64,000 nucleotides of DNA, from NCBI GenBank assembly GCA_016716665.1, contig JADJVH010000006.1, forward strand, positions 62,001-126,000, read 5' to 3'. The notes under the pieces are model-generated. The model saw only the letters and a list, made by a program, of their open reading frames with translations. It had not been told where the DNA came from and did not search any database. This document shows, in pieces, positions 27,492 to 37,258 of this stretch. The stretch comes from Candidatus Opimibacter iunctus (GTDB taxonomy: Bacteria > Bacteroidota > Bacteroidia > Chitinophagales > Saprospiraceae). Each line of letters opens with the position of its first letter. The stretch's first letter is position 1. Made by a program: the position numbers and the translations under genes.

Positions 27492-27649
27492 TTTAAGCCT
27501 CTTTAGCCTCTTCAGCCCCTTTAGCCTCTTCAACCTTTCAGCCCCTTCAGCCTCTTTAGCCTTTCAACCTCTTCAGCCCCTTTAGCCTTTCAGCCTCTTC
27601 AGCCTTTCCGCCCCTTTATCCCTTCCTCCCTTCAGCCTTTCCGCCCCTG
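27492..27649. repeat. Degenerate CTTTAGCCT/CTTCAGCCC repeat tract
   Basis: About 158 bases of imperfect tandem units of 9-10 bases (AGCCTCTTC, AGCCCCTTT and variants) fill the space between lptE and the sigma-54 activator stop. One strand is almost pure pyrimidine. There are no conserved spacers, so it is not a CRISPR array. Confidence 0.85.
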
Positions 27650-27650
27650 A

Positions 27651-28901
27651 TTATATATCGTATTGCTTGATCTTTCTATACAACGTCCGTTCTGATATCC
27701 CTAGTTCAGTAGCCGCTTCCTTCCTTCGTCCACCATGCCGCTTGAGTGATTTCCTGATCATGTCCTTTTCCATGTCTTCGAGCGCAAGGTTGTCATCGAT
27801 GAGTTCTGACTTATCATATTTCTTGTCCTCTATGATGATCGGATTTCTATCCTGTATGACGGAGTTTGGAATGATCTCCGGAATAGAGGTTGAGTTCCAT
27901 GGGTCCGTGTTGATCATTTCACTACTTGCTGCAGAAGAATTGAAAGATCTGAAGCTAACGGTCTCCGGCACCCGAAGATTGTTGCCCCTGATCAATTCAA
28001 AGACCAGTTGCTTGAGGTCATGAAGGTCTCCCTTCATATCAAAAAGCAGCTTATAGAGGATTTCTCTTTCCTGCATGACGTCTGCGCCTTTGGATAGGGC
28101 AGGGAGATTGGTTTTGGTGATATGTGGGGCGATCCGGATCAAAGCTTCTGCATCAATCTGCTTGTCCTCAGCCAATACACTCAATTGTTCAATAAGGTTT
28201 TTAAGCTCTCTGATGTTCCCGGGCCAGGGATATTTCATCAATATGTTCTTGGCCTGTTCATCAAGCCGGATAGATTCAGTGTGATAAGCTTCTGCAAAGT
28301 CAACTGCAAAACGGCGGATCAGGATGGGGATGTCTTCAGGCCGCTCTTTGAGGCTTGGTATATGTATCGGCACAGTGTTGAGTCGGTAGTACAGGTCTTC
28401 CCTGAATTTACCCTGACGGATCAGGTTCAGTAAGTCAACATTGCTGGCCGCGATGACCCGAACATCGGTCGTTTGAGATTGTGATGATCCAACCCTGATA
28501 AACTCACCTGATTCGAGGACCCTGAGCAGGTAGGACTGAGTATCCAAAGGCATTTCCCCGATTTCATCGAGGAAGATTGTGCCACCATCAACGGATTCAA
28601 AATACCCTTTGCGATCCGCAGTAGCTCCGGTAAAGGATCCCTTTTCATGACCGAATAACTCAGAGTTAATGGTGCCCTGCGGGATAGCACCGCAGTTGAC
28701 GGCTATGAATTTGTTGTGTTTACGCGAACTCAGGGAATGGATAATCTGGCTGAAGACTTCCTTGCCTACACCACTTTCACCTGTGATCAGGACGGTCAGG
28801 TCCGTGGCAGCAACACGTGCGGCTGTATTCAAGGCACGATCATAGATCTCTGACCTGCCGACGAGTCCGAATCTTTGCTTAATAGTTGCTGCTGAGCTCA
28901 T
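27651..28901 (-). CDS. Sigma-54-dependent transcriptional activator (AAA+ with Fis-type HTH)
   Basis: A 416-residue regulator. It has Walker A GESGVGKE at 41-48, a sigma-54 contact loop GSFTGA at 88-93 (a Ser replaces the usual Ala of GAFTGA), Walker B IFLDEIG at 109-115, the arginine-finger region FREDLYYRL, and WPGNIRELKN. A Fis-type helix-turn-helix ends the protein (about 380-414, GGRRKEAATELGISERTLYR). There is no receiver or other sensor domain, as in several Bacteroidota activators next to lptE and miaB. A 90-residue insert (about 280-370) separates AAA+ and HTH. Its targets are unknown. Confidence 0.94.
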   Translation of the reverse strand: MSSAATIKQRFGLVGRSEIYDRALNTAARVAATDLTVLITGESGVGKEVFSQIIHSLSSRKHNKFIAVNCGAIPQGTINSELFGHEKGSFTGATADRKGYFESVDGGTIFLDEIGEMPLDTQSYLLRVLESGEFIRVGSSQSQTTDVRVIAASNVDLLNLIRQGKFREDLYYRLNTVPIHIPSLKERPEDIPILIRRFAVDFAEAYHTESIRLDEQAKNILMKYPWPGNIRELKNLIEQLSVLAEDKQIDAEALIRIAPHITKTNLPALSKGADVMQEREILYKLLFDMKGDLHDLKQLVFELIRGNNLRVPETVSFRSFNSSAASSEMINTDPWNSTSIPEIIPNSVIQDRNPIIIEDKKYDKSELIDDNLALEDMEKDMIRKSLKRHGGRRKEAATELGISERTLYRKIKQYDI

Positions 28902-28914
28902 CGCTTACCCGTCT

Positions 28915-30345
28915 TTAATTTGTAACGATGCGCCCTAGAAGCGTCGCGCTGTTAGATGACTCAATAAATACATGGACATAGTTTCCTGGATTTAATCCAG
29001 GGGCCTTTGGAAACACAATCATTTTGTTCTGGGAATTCCGGCCCTTGAATTCACTTTCAGATTTCCTGGAATCGCCCTCTATCAATACTTTAAATGTCTT
29101 GCCTACATCACGTGCATTGTGTTCTGCCGAAAGTTGGCGTTGAAGGGCGATGATCTCACTCAGGCGGGTTTTCTTAGTGTCTTCATCGATATCATCAGTA
29201 TACTTCCTTGCCGCGAGTGTTCCGGGCCTTTCAGAATAGCTAAACATATAGCTCATGCAATAGTCCGCCCAGGCCATCATGGATAGTGTCTCCTTGTGAT
29301 CTTCATCGGTCTCCGTGCAAAAGCCAGCGATGATGTCAGATGAAACTGCACATTCCGGCACGATCTGCCTGATGGCTTCAATCCTGTTTTTGTACCATTC
29401 CCGGTCGTAAGTCCTGTTCATGAGTGACAATACACGGCTGCTTCCTGACTGGACAGGCAGATGGATATACTTACAGATATTCTCATGCCTTGCCATCACA
29501 TGGAGCACATCATCAGTCATGTCCTTTGGATGGGAAGTACTGAACCGTACCCGAAGATCAGGATGCACATTGGCAACCTGCTCAAGCAATCGGGCAAACG
29601 AATAAGTCTCATGTGTTTCGGGATGTTGCCATTTATAGGAATCCACATTTTGCCCCAGCAAGGTTACTTCCCGGTATCCACGTTCAAACAAATGTGACGC
29701 TTCAGATACAATGGTAAAAGGATCTCTGGATCGCTCTCTGCCCCGGGTAAAGGGAACCACACAAAAAGAGCACATGTTGTCGCAACCTCTCATGATGGAG
29801 ATAAACGCAGTCACTCCATTACTCTCCAACCTCACCGGGCTGATATCAGCATATGTTTCTTCACGGGACAGGTAGACATTTATTCCTTTGTCCCCATCCT
29901 CGACCTGGTTGAGCAGACGGGGCAGGTCCCGATAGGCATCCGGACCTACGACAAGGTCAACCAGTTTTTCGTCTTCGAGCAGGCTTTGCTTCAGTCGTTC
30001 AGCCATACAGCCCAGGATGCCTACCATGGTGCCAGGCCTGCTGATCTTGATCTTATCAATTGTCCGGAGACGTTTCCTGATGGTTTCTTCCGCTTTTTCC
30101 CTGATAGAGCAGGTATTGAGCAGGATAAGGTTAGCTTTTTCAATATCCTGCGTCGGCTTGTACCGGCACTCACTGAGGATAGAGGCTACGATTTCGCTGT
30201 CACTGAAGTTCATCTGACAGCCATAACTCTCAATATAAAATCGCTTTAAAATGATATCGTTAATATCTTCTGTATCAGGCAAATAAAAGGCCTCACCCTG
30301 ACGGGATTCATCGATGGTCTTGATGTCGGAAACAATAGGGTTCAT
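28915..30345 (-). CDS. miaB: tRNA-2-methylthio-N6-dimethylallyladenosine synthase MiaB
   Basis: A radical-SAM methylthiotransferase of about 476 residues, acting on A37 of tRNAs. The N-terminal cluster cysteines are in [17 protein letters not shown] and LGCMAER. The radical SAM motif is [20 protein letters not shown] (CxxxCxxC). A C-terminal TRAM domain holds the last 65 residues. I start it at ATG 30345: in-frame starts at 30360 and 30363 sit at or inside a -7 promoter box (30361-30368). The Bacteroidota-type leader [10 protein letters not shown] is present. Confidence 0.95.
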   Translation of the reverse strand: MNPIVSDIKTIDESRQGEAFYLPDTEDINDIILKRFYIESYGCQMNFSDSEIVASILSECRYKPTQDIEKANLILLNTCSIREKAEETIRKRLRTIDKIKISRPGTMVGILGCMAERLKQSLLEDEKLVDLVVGPDAYRDLPRLLNQVEDGDKGINVYLSREETYADISPVRLESNGVTAFISIMRGCDNMCSFCVVPFTRGRERSRDPFTIVSEASHLFERGYREVTLLGQNVDSYKWQHPETHETYSFARLLEQVANVHPDLRVRFSTSHPKDMTDDVLHVMARHENICKYIHLPVQSGSSRVLSLMNRTYDREWYKNRIEAIRQIVPECAVSSDIIAGFCTETDEDHKETLSMMAWADYCMSYMFSYSERPGTLAARKYTDDIDEDTKKTRLSEIIALQRQLSAEHNARDVGKTFKVLIEGDSRKSESEFKGRNSQNKMIVFPKAPGLNPGNYVHVFIESSNSATLLGRIVTN

Positions 30346-30360
30346 AGCGTAAAAGGGCAT

Positions 30361-30368
30361 CAAAGATA
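30361..30368 (-). promoter_or_regulatory. -7 box for miaB
   Basis: TATCTTTG on the minus strand matches TAnnTTTG, 15 bases before the chosen ATG. It overlaps the longer possible coding start, which argues against that start. Confidence 0.5.
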
Positions 30369-30447
30369 AGGAATATCTGCCATTTTGACACCTTTGACAA
30401 CACTATAAACCGTTGGATCCCATAATGGTTTATGCCTGAAAATTTGG

Positions 30448-30455
30448 TACTTTTG
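30448..30455 (+). promoter_or_regulatory. -7 box for the ornithine aminotransferase gene
   Basis: TACTTTTG, 20 bases before the ATG at 30476, matches TAnnTTTG. It is divergent from the miaB promoter. Confidence 0.5.
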
Positions 30456-30475
30456 AAGGCTAAATAATACAGCTC

Positions 30476-31755
30476 ATGACTACTGATACCCTTACCCGGT
30501 CCGGCATGTTTATCGACCTTGAAGACAAATATGGTGCCCATAACTACCATCCGCTTCCAGTAGTCCTTACCAAAGGGGAGGGAGTCTTCCTGTGGGACGT
30601 AGAGGGTAAGCGGTATTATGACTTTCTTTCGGCGTATAGCGCAGTCAATCAGGGGCATTGCCATCCGGCCATTGTAAAGGCATTGGTAGATCAGGCCAGT
30701 CAGTTGACCCTGACATCAAGGGCGTTTTATAATGACAAGCTTGGGCCTTTGGAAAAGTATATCACTAGCTATTTCAACTATGAAAAGGCATTGATTGCCA
30801 ATTCAGGGGTTGAAGCGGTGGAAACGGCGATCAAGCTATGCCGCAAGTGGGCTTATGTAAAGAAGGGATTAACTGATCAATCTGCCAAAATTATTTTCGT
30901 TGCCGGCAACTTCCACGGGCGTACCATGGGTGTAATCTCCGCTTCTACAGATCCATCAAGTACAGGAGGGTTCGGGCCATATATGCCTGGATATGTCATC
31001 GTTCCATACAATGACAAGAAGGCTATGGCAGATGCATTGGAGGACCCTAATGTAGCCGGAGTACTTGTTGAGCCTATACAAGGCGAAGCAGGTGTCGTGG
31101 TGCCGGACGCAGATTACCTACCCTATATCCAGGCGCAATGCAGGGAAAAGAATATCCTCTTTATTGCGGATGAAGTACAAACGGGTATAGCCCGGACAGG
31201 GAAATTGCTCGCGACTTGTGGCAATTGCTCCTGTGAAGGGTTTTGTGAAAACAAGCCTGAAATCAAACCCGATATTCTTATCCTTGGCAAGGCACTTTCC
31301 GGCGGAGTTTTACCGGTTTCAGCAGTGTTGGCCAATGATGAAATCATGCTTTGTATCAAGCCAGGCGAACATGGGTCAACATTTGGTGGCAATCCATTAG
31401 CATGCGCAGTAGCTATGGCGGCCCTTGACGTGGTAAGGGATGAGAGACTTGATGCCAATGCTGAAAAACTTGGAAAGATCTTCCGTGAACGAATGCAGCA
31501 AATAGTCGAAAAGTACCCGATTGCATTATTGGTCAGAGGCAAAGGATTACTCAATGCCATTGTGGTGGATGATGATGAGGATGGACATCTTGCCTGGGAT
31601 ATTTGCCTGAGCCTGGCAGCCAAAGGTCTTCTGGCCAAGCCAACACATGGCAACATCATTCGTTTTGCACCTCCCTGGTGATGACAGAGGATCAGTTGCA
31701 TGAATGCTGCGATATCATCGAAGAAGTGATATCCGGATTCAATCAGCTATCCTGA
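30476..31755 (+). CDS. rocD: Ornithine aminotransferase (C-terminal frameshift)
   Basis: A class III PLP aminotransferase converting ornithine to glutamate semialdehyde. Motifs are [41 protein letters not shown], and the PLP lysine in [17 protein letters not shown]. The frame stops at 31681 after IRFAPPW. One extra C in the CCC run at about 31672 restores PPLVMTEDQ and continues to a stop at 31755, giving the usual length. Before the catalytic lysine is a cysteine-rich insert, [10 protein letters not shown], near residues 247-256, possibly a metal site. The truncation is probably a sequencing error. Confidence 0.92.
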
Positions 31756-31772
31756 TTATATATAATGGCCTT

Positions 31773-32378
31773 TTAACGGCCGTTGGTTAAGTGTAAAATC
31801 ATCTTGTCGATATCCATCACCTGCTCAATCAAGGCGCGCTCTCCGTCATTGTAAATGATAAAGTCTGAGAGCGGAATCTTCCTGTCATCAGGCCATTGGT
31901 TTTCTATCCGGCGAAGCACCGCATCGCGGGTTATTCCATCTCGTTTCATAACCCGATCGATTCTGACCTCAGCCGGAGCTACAACCAGGATGATGGCCCT
32001 AAACCTTTTTGCCAGGTCTTCCTCAAAGAGCAATGCACTTTCCTGAATGAGATAGGGCGCCTGTTGTTGTGTATCCAAGGCTATCCAGTCAACCAGGTCC
32101 TGGAAAACTGCGGGATGCACAATACCATTGAGTTGGCTCAGCAGTGGAGGATTATTGAAGACTTTAGAAGCTATCCAGGCTCGGTTTATTTCATGCTGTG
32201 AAGTATATGATTCACTACCCAGCAGGGCTACAATTTGCTGCCGCAGTCCTGGGTCATTATTCATCAGGAATTTAGCCCTTGAATCAGATTCATATACGGG
32301 GATGCCCAGTGTCCTGAATAACCCGGCCACTGTGGATTTCCCTGAACCGATTCCGCCTGTGAGTCCGATGAGTTTCAT
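31773..32378 (-). CDS. coaE: Dephospho-CoA kinase
   Basis: A kinase of about 201 residues for the last step of CoA synthesis. I start it at ATG 32378 (MKLIGLTGGIGSGKSTVAGL), six codons inside the longest frame, because the P-loop GGIGSGKST should be within ten residues of the N-terminus. Other motifs are YESDSRAKFL and VAPAEVRIDRVMKRDGI. It stands convergent to rocD with an 18-bp gap. Confidence 0.96.
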   Translation of the reverse strand: MKLIGLTGGIGSGKSTVAGLFRTLGIPVYESDSRAKFLMNNDPGLRQQIVALLGSESYTSQHEINRAWIASKVFNNPPLLSQLNGIVHPAVFQDLVDWIALDTQQQAPYLIQESALLFEEDLAKRFRAIILVVAPAEVRIDRVMKRDGITRDAVLRRIENQWPDDRKIPLSDFIIYNDGERALIEQVMDIDKMILHLTNGR

Positions 32379-32430
32379 GCCGTTGCAAAATTGCAAAGAT
32401 TAAAGGCAAGTACGGAGGAAATATTGAAAA

Positions 32431-33093
32431 TCAAACGATCTGATCATCATCCAGGAATTCAACGGCTATACCTATGTGTTTAGCATAATCATCAAGTTGG
32501 GTGAAATCCATTTTACTGTAATGGTGCAAAGCATCGAGGAGCAGTTTGGGCGCAGAGGATTTTCTGAAGCCAACAATGAGTTGCGCGTTTTCAGCAAAAG
32601 CTTCTTCAAAGACAGTGATGTTGTTTTGCTTGCAGAAGTTGAGAAAATGAGGGAAAGCATCATAGGATAACGTGATACGTACTTTGGCAATAACATTTCT
32701 TTCCACAATGGTGCCCGCAAGGATAGCATTGGCAGCACTCGTTTTATAAGCTTCAATGAGGCCCGGGATCCCGAGTTTGGTGCCACCAAAATACCTGACC
32801 ACGATGATGAAGACGTTTGTCAGGTCGTTTTTAACCAGTTGGCCCAGAATCGGACGTCCTGCAGACCCTGAGGGCTCTCCATCATCATTTGATCGCTCCA
32901 GGGATGCATCAGGGGACAATCTCAGGGCGGTACAATAATGTCTGGCTTTTGGATGGTCTTTTCTAATGCCCTGGAGGATGTTAGGGATTTCTTCTTCGCT
33001 ACTCACAGGGAAGGCATAGGCGAGGAACTTACTTCCCCTCTCCATATAGTATCCCTCAGCAGGGCCGTCCAGTGTCAGAAACCTGTCTTCCAC
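32431..33093 (-). CDS. YigZ/IMPACT-family protein
   Basis: A 220-residue protein. The N-terminal IMPACT domain (about 12-125) carries GSKFLAYAFPV, KARHYCTAL, SNDDGEPSGSAGRPIL and VRYFGGTKLGIPGL. A C-terminal DUF1949-like domain (about 140-210) follows. The family is tied to translation or stress responses, but its reaction is unknown. The start overlaps the EamA-gene stop by 19 bp on the same strand. Confidence 0.93.
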   Translation of the reverse strand: MEDRFLTLDGPAEGYYMERGSKFLAYAFPVSSEEEIPNILQGIRKDHPKARHYCTALRLSPDASLERSNDDGEPSGSAGRPILGQLVKNDLTNVFIIVVRYFGGTKLGIPGLIEAYKTSAANAILAGTIVERNVIAKVRITLSYDAFPHFLNFCKQNNITVFEEAFAENAQLIVGFRKSSAPKLLLDALHHYSKMDFTQLDDYAKHIGIAVEFLDDDQIV

Positions 33094-33977
33094 ATTTCAG
33101 GATTGTGTGCATAAGCAATCATGAGGATCGCTGCGGAAGCAAGTGCTATACCTATCCAGTTGATGCGGGACAGTTTCTCCCTGAAGGCTATTACAGCTAC
33201 AAAGGTGGATAAGAGAAGTACTGATACATTGACCAATGGGTACATCACAGACCCATCCCATCCCTGGTTGAGCATCCTGAGCAGCAGGTATATAGAAAAG
33301 AAGTTGGGTATGCCAAGCATCACTCCGGCGATTGTATCCCTGATGGTTATCCTGTTCCCCTTTCTAAGCCACAACCAACCCGTGGCCAGCCATCCGACAA
33401 TGGCAGCACAACCAAATCCGTGTGTAGTAAATGCCATTTGTTGCTGTCCGACGATGCCTGACTTTTCGACATAGAAAAGTAATATTTCAATGGCGGCTGA
33501 AAAGACAAGAACGGTCAGTAACAATAGTGCTGGTCGACCAGCCAGCGAAAAAGAACCTTGCCCCCCTTTCTGGTTGATCGCCACGATGGCCATCAGGGCC
33601 AGGAGCAATCCGATGGCCTGTAACCAGCCAAAAGGTTCGTGAAAGAGGAGCACTGTAAAAGATACCGTCAGGATAAGCGACATGCGTTGGATCAGCGTAG
33701 TCATAGTGATCCCCGCCCTTTGAATAGAGAATGCAGTGAGGTTAAAGCCTGTAATGAAGAGGAATCCCAATAGAACATCAAACAAAAACCAAGGGGCTGA
33801 CAGGATGGAGGAGGAAAATGGAAGCTCTTTTTCAGGATTCAACAGCGTGCCGAGAATGAGGCAAATGGTATAATTGATGACTATAGCATTAAAGGTATTG
33901 ACCTTAAACCTGGTAAAGAGTTTAAACCCTATACCAATCCAGGTAGTCACCACTATACACCAAAGGAACTCCAACAT
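33075..33977 (-). CDS. EamA/DMT-superfamily transporter
   Basis: A 300-residue membrane protein with ten predicted helices in two EamA repeats. The first repeat ends around residue 140 (FGWLQAIGLLLALMAIVAIN) and the second closes with FREKLSRINWIGIALASAAI, the usual C-terminal EamA signature. Substrates of such exporters cannot be read from sequence. It overlaps yigZ by 19 bp, so they are co-transcribed. Confidence 0.88.
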   Translation of the reverse strand: MLEFLWCIVVTTWIGIGFKLFTRFKVNTFNAIVINYTICLILGTLLNPEKELPFSSSILSAPWFLFDVLLGFLFITGFNLTAFSIQRAGITMTTLIQRMSLILTVSFTVLLFHEPFGWLQAIGLLLALMAIVAINQKGGQGSFSLAGRPALLLLTVLVFSAAIEILLFYVEKSGIVGQQQMAFTTHGFGCAAIVGWLATGWLWLRKGNRITIRDTIAGVMLGIPNFFSIYLLLRMLNQGWDGSVMYPLVNVSVLLLSTFVAVIAFREKLSRINWIGIALASAAILMIAYAHNPEMWKTGF

Positions 33978-34106
33978 GTATCCGTTTTAGCTATTGTTAA
34001 CAGGCCAAAATTAATTTTTTGACAATCTTTGCAGCATGAATTACCGGCTCGCCGGTTGATATTCATACATTTTTACGTTATTACACTCAATCATATATTC
34101 GTCCAC

Positions 34107-34646
34107 GTGGAGCAAAGCCTCATTCAGTATGATACAGTCATCGCCAGGTGTAAAGCACTTTTCCTGCGTAAAAACAAGGATTATGGCACTGCATGGCGAG
34201 TGCTGAGGCTTCCTTCCCTGACCGACCAGATCTATATCAAAGCTTCCCGTGTGCGGAATATAGAGGAACAAGGTACACGTAAAGTCAATGACCGTATCGA
34301 TGATGAATATGTGGGAATGATCAATTATTGCCTGATGGCCCTCATTCAGCATGATTTGAAGGGCGATGACCGGCAGGATATACCACTTGAAGAGCTCGCT
34401 CCGCTATATGATGACTTTGTTTCCAGGACAAGGCAGTTGTTTATGGACAAAAACCATGACTACGGCGAGATATGGCGCGATATGCGGATCAGCAGCTATA
34501 CCGACCTGATCCTGATGAAACTCCTCCGCATCAAGCAGATTGAAGACAACCAGGGACAACTTTTGGCTTCTGAGGGTGTTGATGCCAATTACATGGATAT
34601 AATAAACTATTGCGTTTTTGCTTTGATCCGATTAGAAGAAAAATAA
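34107..34646 (+). CDS. DUF1599 protein with two copies of the domain
   Basis: About 179 residues. I choose the GTG at 34107 (VEQSLIQYDTVI) as start; the frame is open to a TTG at 34029, but the leader there is not family-like. Two copies of the DUF1599 (nucleotide-modification-associated domain 1) unit are visible: LFLRKNKDYGTAWRVLRLPS with LTDQIYIKASRVRNIEE, and LFMDKNHDYGEIWRDMRISS with YTDLILMKLLRIKQIED. KDYG and the Arg/Lys pairs are shared. Its enzymatic role is unknown. It is 6 bp upstream of a DoxX gene, a conserved pair in the phylum. Confidence 0.9.
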   Translation: MEQSLIQYDTVIARCKALFLRKNKDYGTAWRVLRLPSLTDQIYIKASRVRNIEEQGTRKVNDRIDDEYVGMINYCLMALIQHDLKGDDRQDIPLEELAPLYDDFVSRTRQLFMDKNHDYGEIWRDMRISSYTDLILMKLLRIKQIEDNQGQLLASEGVDANYMDIINYCVFALIRLEEK

Positions 34647-34652
34647 TAAGAT

Positions 34653-36122
34653 ATGACCATTCAGATCCTCATGCTTTATATCGCCATTGCTGCGGCAATC
34701 CTGACGGCAATCATTGGCTATTTGAAAAAGGGACATAAGAACTGGCTGATGACATTCCTCCAGAACTTCACAGGCATTCTGTTTATTATTTCGGGACTTG
34801 TCAAGGCAATTGACCCTATGGGTACTGCCTTCAAGATGGAACAATATTTTTCCGAGTTTGAATATACGTTCAAGGAGACAGCATTCAGTTTTTTGGCTCC
34901 GCTGTTCCCTTTTTTAAGCAATATCTCTTTGATCTTTTCAGTAACCATGATAGTCCTGGAGATAGTTTTGGGTGTCATGTTGTTGCTTGGCCACAGGTCT
35001 AAACTGACCAGTTGGTCATTCCTGCTCCTTGTTCTTTTCTTTACGGTCCTGACGGGCTTTACATTTCTTACGGGCTATGTACCAAACAGCGTTAACTTTT
35101 TTGATTTCGCTGCATGGGGACCTTATACGGAGACCAATATGCGTGTGACAGATTGTGGATGCTTTGGTGATTTTATCAAGCTGCAGCCCAGGATCTCCTT
35201 CTTCAAGGATCTGGTACTCCTTGTGCCTGCATTTTATTTTGTTTTCAGGCATAAGGATAAGAACCAGTTGTTCACACCCAAGGTGAGGGCCATTACAGTA
35301 TGGGCGTCAACAGCATTGTTGCTTCTTTTCTGCCTGAACAATTTCTATTGGAACCTGCCTGTAATTGATTTCAGGCCATTTAAGGTAGGTACGGACTTGT
35401 ATCAAAAGAAGATGGCCGAGGAGGAAGCTGCAGCAGCCGTGAAGATCATTTCCATGAAATTGAAGAATAAGAAAACAGGTGAAATCGCGGATCTGGCCTA
35501 CGAAGTATATATGAAAGAATGGGCCAAGTATCCTAAAGATGAATGGGAGACCATTGAACAGATCAAATCCAAGATTGCGATTGAGCCTACCAAAGTCAGT
35601 GAATTTTCTGTCATGAGTCCGGATGGGTTTGATGTAGCAGAGGATATTCTCACGGATTCAGGTAATGTTTTCCTTGTTGTTGCCTATAAGCTTAAAGGCA
35701 TTGCCTCCACACAGGATCTGATGGTTCCTGACACCACCTGGAATATGGATACAGTGACGGTTGGAAAGGATAGCATAATCATCGTCAAGAATATTGGACA
35801 GATCGGCACCAGGAAAGAGACTAAGGAGGTATTTGCATGGGATGAGGGCTATGTGGAAGACTATAAGACACGTGTAAACGTGCTTATGGAAGATGTCATG
35901 AAGCAAGGGGCTAAGGTGTATGCAATGGCAGGTGGAGCTGGCGAGGCAAAGCTTGCATCATTTAAGTCAGCTATCGGAAGCACCTATGATTGGTATGAAG
36001 CGGATGATATCCTGTTGAAGACCATTATCAGGTCTAATCCGGGTGTTGTACAGATAAAAGGGGGCAAGGTGATCAACATGTGGCACATCAGGCATTTGCC
36101 TGAAAGTGTTCCTTTAAACTGA
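34653..36122 (+). CDS. DoxX-family membrane protein (BT_3928-like)
   Basis: A 489-residue protein with an N-terminal membrane domain of about five to six helices (about 5-235) that matches the DoxX/MauE fold (FTGILFIISGLVKAIDPMGT, CGCFGDFIKLQP). A soluble C-terminal part (about 240-489) contains a repeated alpha-beta pattern, with MAGGAGEAKLASFKSAIG and a thioredoxin-like end. The CGCFGD motif suggests a redox partner, as in MauE or VKOR-like proteins (inference). It follows DUF1599 by 6 bp. Function is unknown. Confidence 0.85.
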   Translation: MTIQILMLYIAIAAAILTAIIGYLKKGHKNWLMTFLQNFTGILFIISGLVKAIDPMGTAFKMEQYFSEFEYTFKETAFSFLAPLFPFLSNISLIFSVTMIVLEIVLGVMLLLGHRSKLTSWSFLLLVLFFTVLTGFTFLTGYVPNSVNFFDFAAWGPYTETNMRVTDCGCFGDFIKLQPRISFFKDLVLLVPAFYFVFRHKDKNQLFTPKVRAITVWASTALLLLFCLNNFYWNLPVIDFRPFKVGTDLYQKKMAEEEAAAAVKIISMKLKNKKTGEIADLAYEVYMKEWAKYPKDEWETIEQIKSKIAIEPTKVSEFSVMSPDGFDVAEDILTDSGNVFLVVAYKLKGIASTQDLMVPDTTWNMDTVTVGKDSIIIVKNIGQIGTRKETKEVFAWDEGYVEDYKTRVNVLMEDVMKQGAKVYAMAGGAGEAKLASFKSAIGSTYDWYEADDILLKTIIRSNPGVVQIKGGKVINMWHIRHLPESVPLN

Positions 36123-36202
36123 TTCTCTGCCCTTTAGGTAGGAGACAGGATCACATTAAAAAATTTATTATTCGTTCGTGCCGGGTAGAATCAAATATGT
36201 TT

Positions 36203-36210
36203 TATTTTTG
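36203..36210 (+). promoter_or_regulatory. -7 box for nusB
   Basis: TATTTTTG matches TAnnTTTG, 38 bases before the nusB ATG. The gap 36123-36248 otherwise holds nothing I recognise. Confidence 0.5.
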
Positions 36211-36248
36211 TCCGAATGTTCGTTGAATCAATCTGAGGCACATCCGAT

Positions 36249-37187
36249 ATGGTAAGCAGGAGAAGTATAAGGGTAAAAGTGATGCAATTGCTGTATTCCC
36301 TGGATCGTGATCCCGGCGTAAGCCACAAGGAACTCCTGGGCCGCTATGACAAAGCGGTTGACCTGGCCTATGAAAGCCTCATGTTCAACATTTTCCTGAT
36401 ACTAGAAATTTGTCACCAGGCGGTAGCTGACCGGGATACCCGGCATGCCAAGCTCAGACCGGCAGCAGATGACCTGGCCTGGACAGCCAGACTATATGAA
36501 AATGAACTCATCCAGAGCTTAGCCAGGAATAAAGCCCTTCGAACCTATTTCGACAAGCGATCATTTAGTGCCCGACTGGATCAGGACCTGCTGATGAAGA
36601 TGTACAATACGTTTTCAAAGACCCCTGAATACAGGAAGTACGTCATGACTGAGGTCGATGATGCCGGACACAGGGAATATCTCCTCGATATCTACAGGGA
36701 TCTGCGCAAGAACGAGATCTATGAAGAAATCGTTGATGATCAGTATTCCTTCTGGCAGGAAGATAAATCCCTGGTCATTGGAGCGTTGAAGAAAGTCATC
36801 AAGCAGCTTCCCGAGGCGAATGAGCGGTTTTTTGAAGAGTATCTCCCTGATGATGATACAGTAAAAGATTTCGGACGGAGACTGATTGAAGTAACCATGG
36901 AGCAGGCACCGGAACTCGAAAAGCTCATCGAACCTACCCTCAAGAATTGGGACATGGAGCGCCTGGCAGTACTGGATGTCATTATTATCAAAATGGCATT
37001 GGTTGAATTTCTCTACTTCCCGACCATCCCTACCAAAGTCACCCTTGACGAATACGTAGATATATCCAAAGAATACAGCACCCCCAAGAGCAAGGATTTT
37101 GTCAATGGCATCCTGGACAAGCTGATGAAGACCATGCTGGAAGATGGCCAGATCAAAAAGGAAGGCCGGGGACTGCTTGAAGAATAA
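36249..37187 (+). CDS. nusB: Transcription antitermination factor NusB
   Basis: A 312-residue NusB, about twice the length of E. coli NusB, as is normal for Bacteroidota. The N-terminus SRRSIRVKVMQLLYSL binds boxA RNA. The C-terminal NusB core carries WDMERLAVLDVIIIKMALVE and the helix PTKVTLDEYVDISKEYSTPK with SKDFVNGILDKL. The middle about 150 residues form the extra helical insertion of this lineage. It acts with NusE on rRNA transcription and is 71 bp before guaA. Confidence 0.95.
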   Translation: MVSRRSIRVKVMQLLYSLDRDPGVSHKELLGRYDKAVDLAYESLMFNIFLILEICHQAVADRDTRHAKLRPAADDLAWTARLYENELIQSLARNKALRTYFDKRSFSARLDQDLLMKMYNTFSKTPEYRKYVMTEVDDAGHREYLLDIYRDLRKNEIYEEIVDDQYSFWQEDKSLVIGALKKVIKQLPEANERFFEEYLPDDDTVKDFGRRLIEVTMEQAPELEKLIEPTLKNWDMERLAVLDVIIIKMALVEFLYFPTIPTKVTLDEYVDISKEYSTPKSKDFVNGILDKLMKTMLEDGQIKKEGRGLLEE

Positions 37188-37258
37188 TCACGTATATGTA
37201 CGTCAAGGAATTTTGTAAAAGCTGATTCGAGTCATTCACCAACCATAGCCATATCCTG

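Noticed and set aside
27492..27649. CRISPR-like repeat array
   Set aside because: The units are 9-10 bases, imperfect and without spacers; this is a simple-sequence tract.
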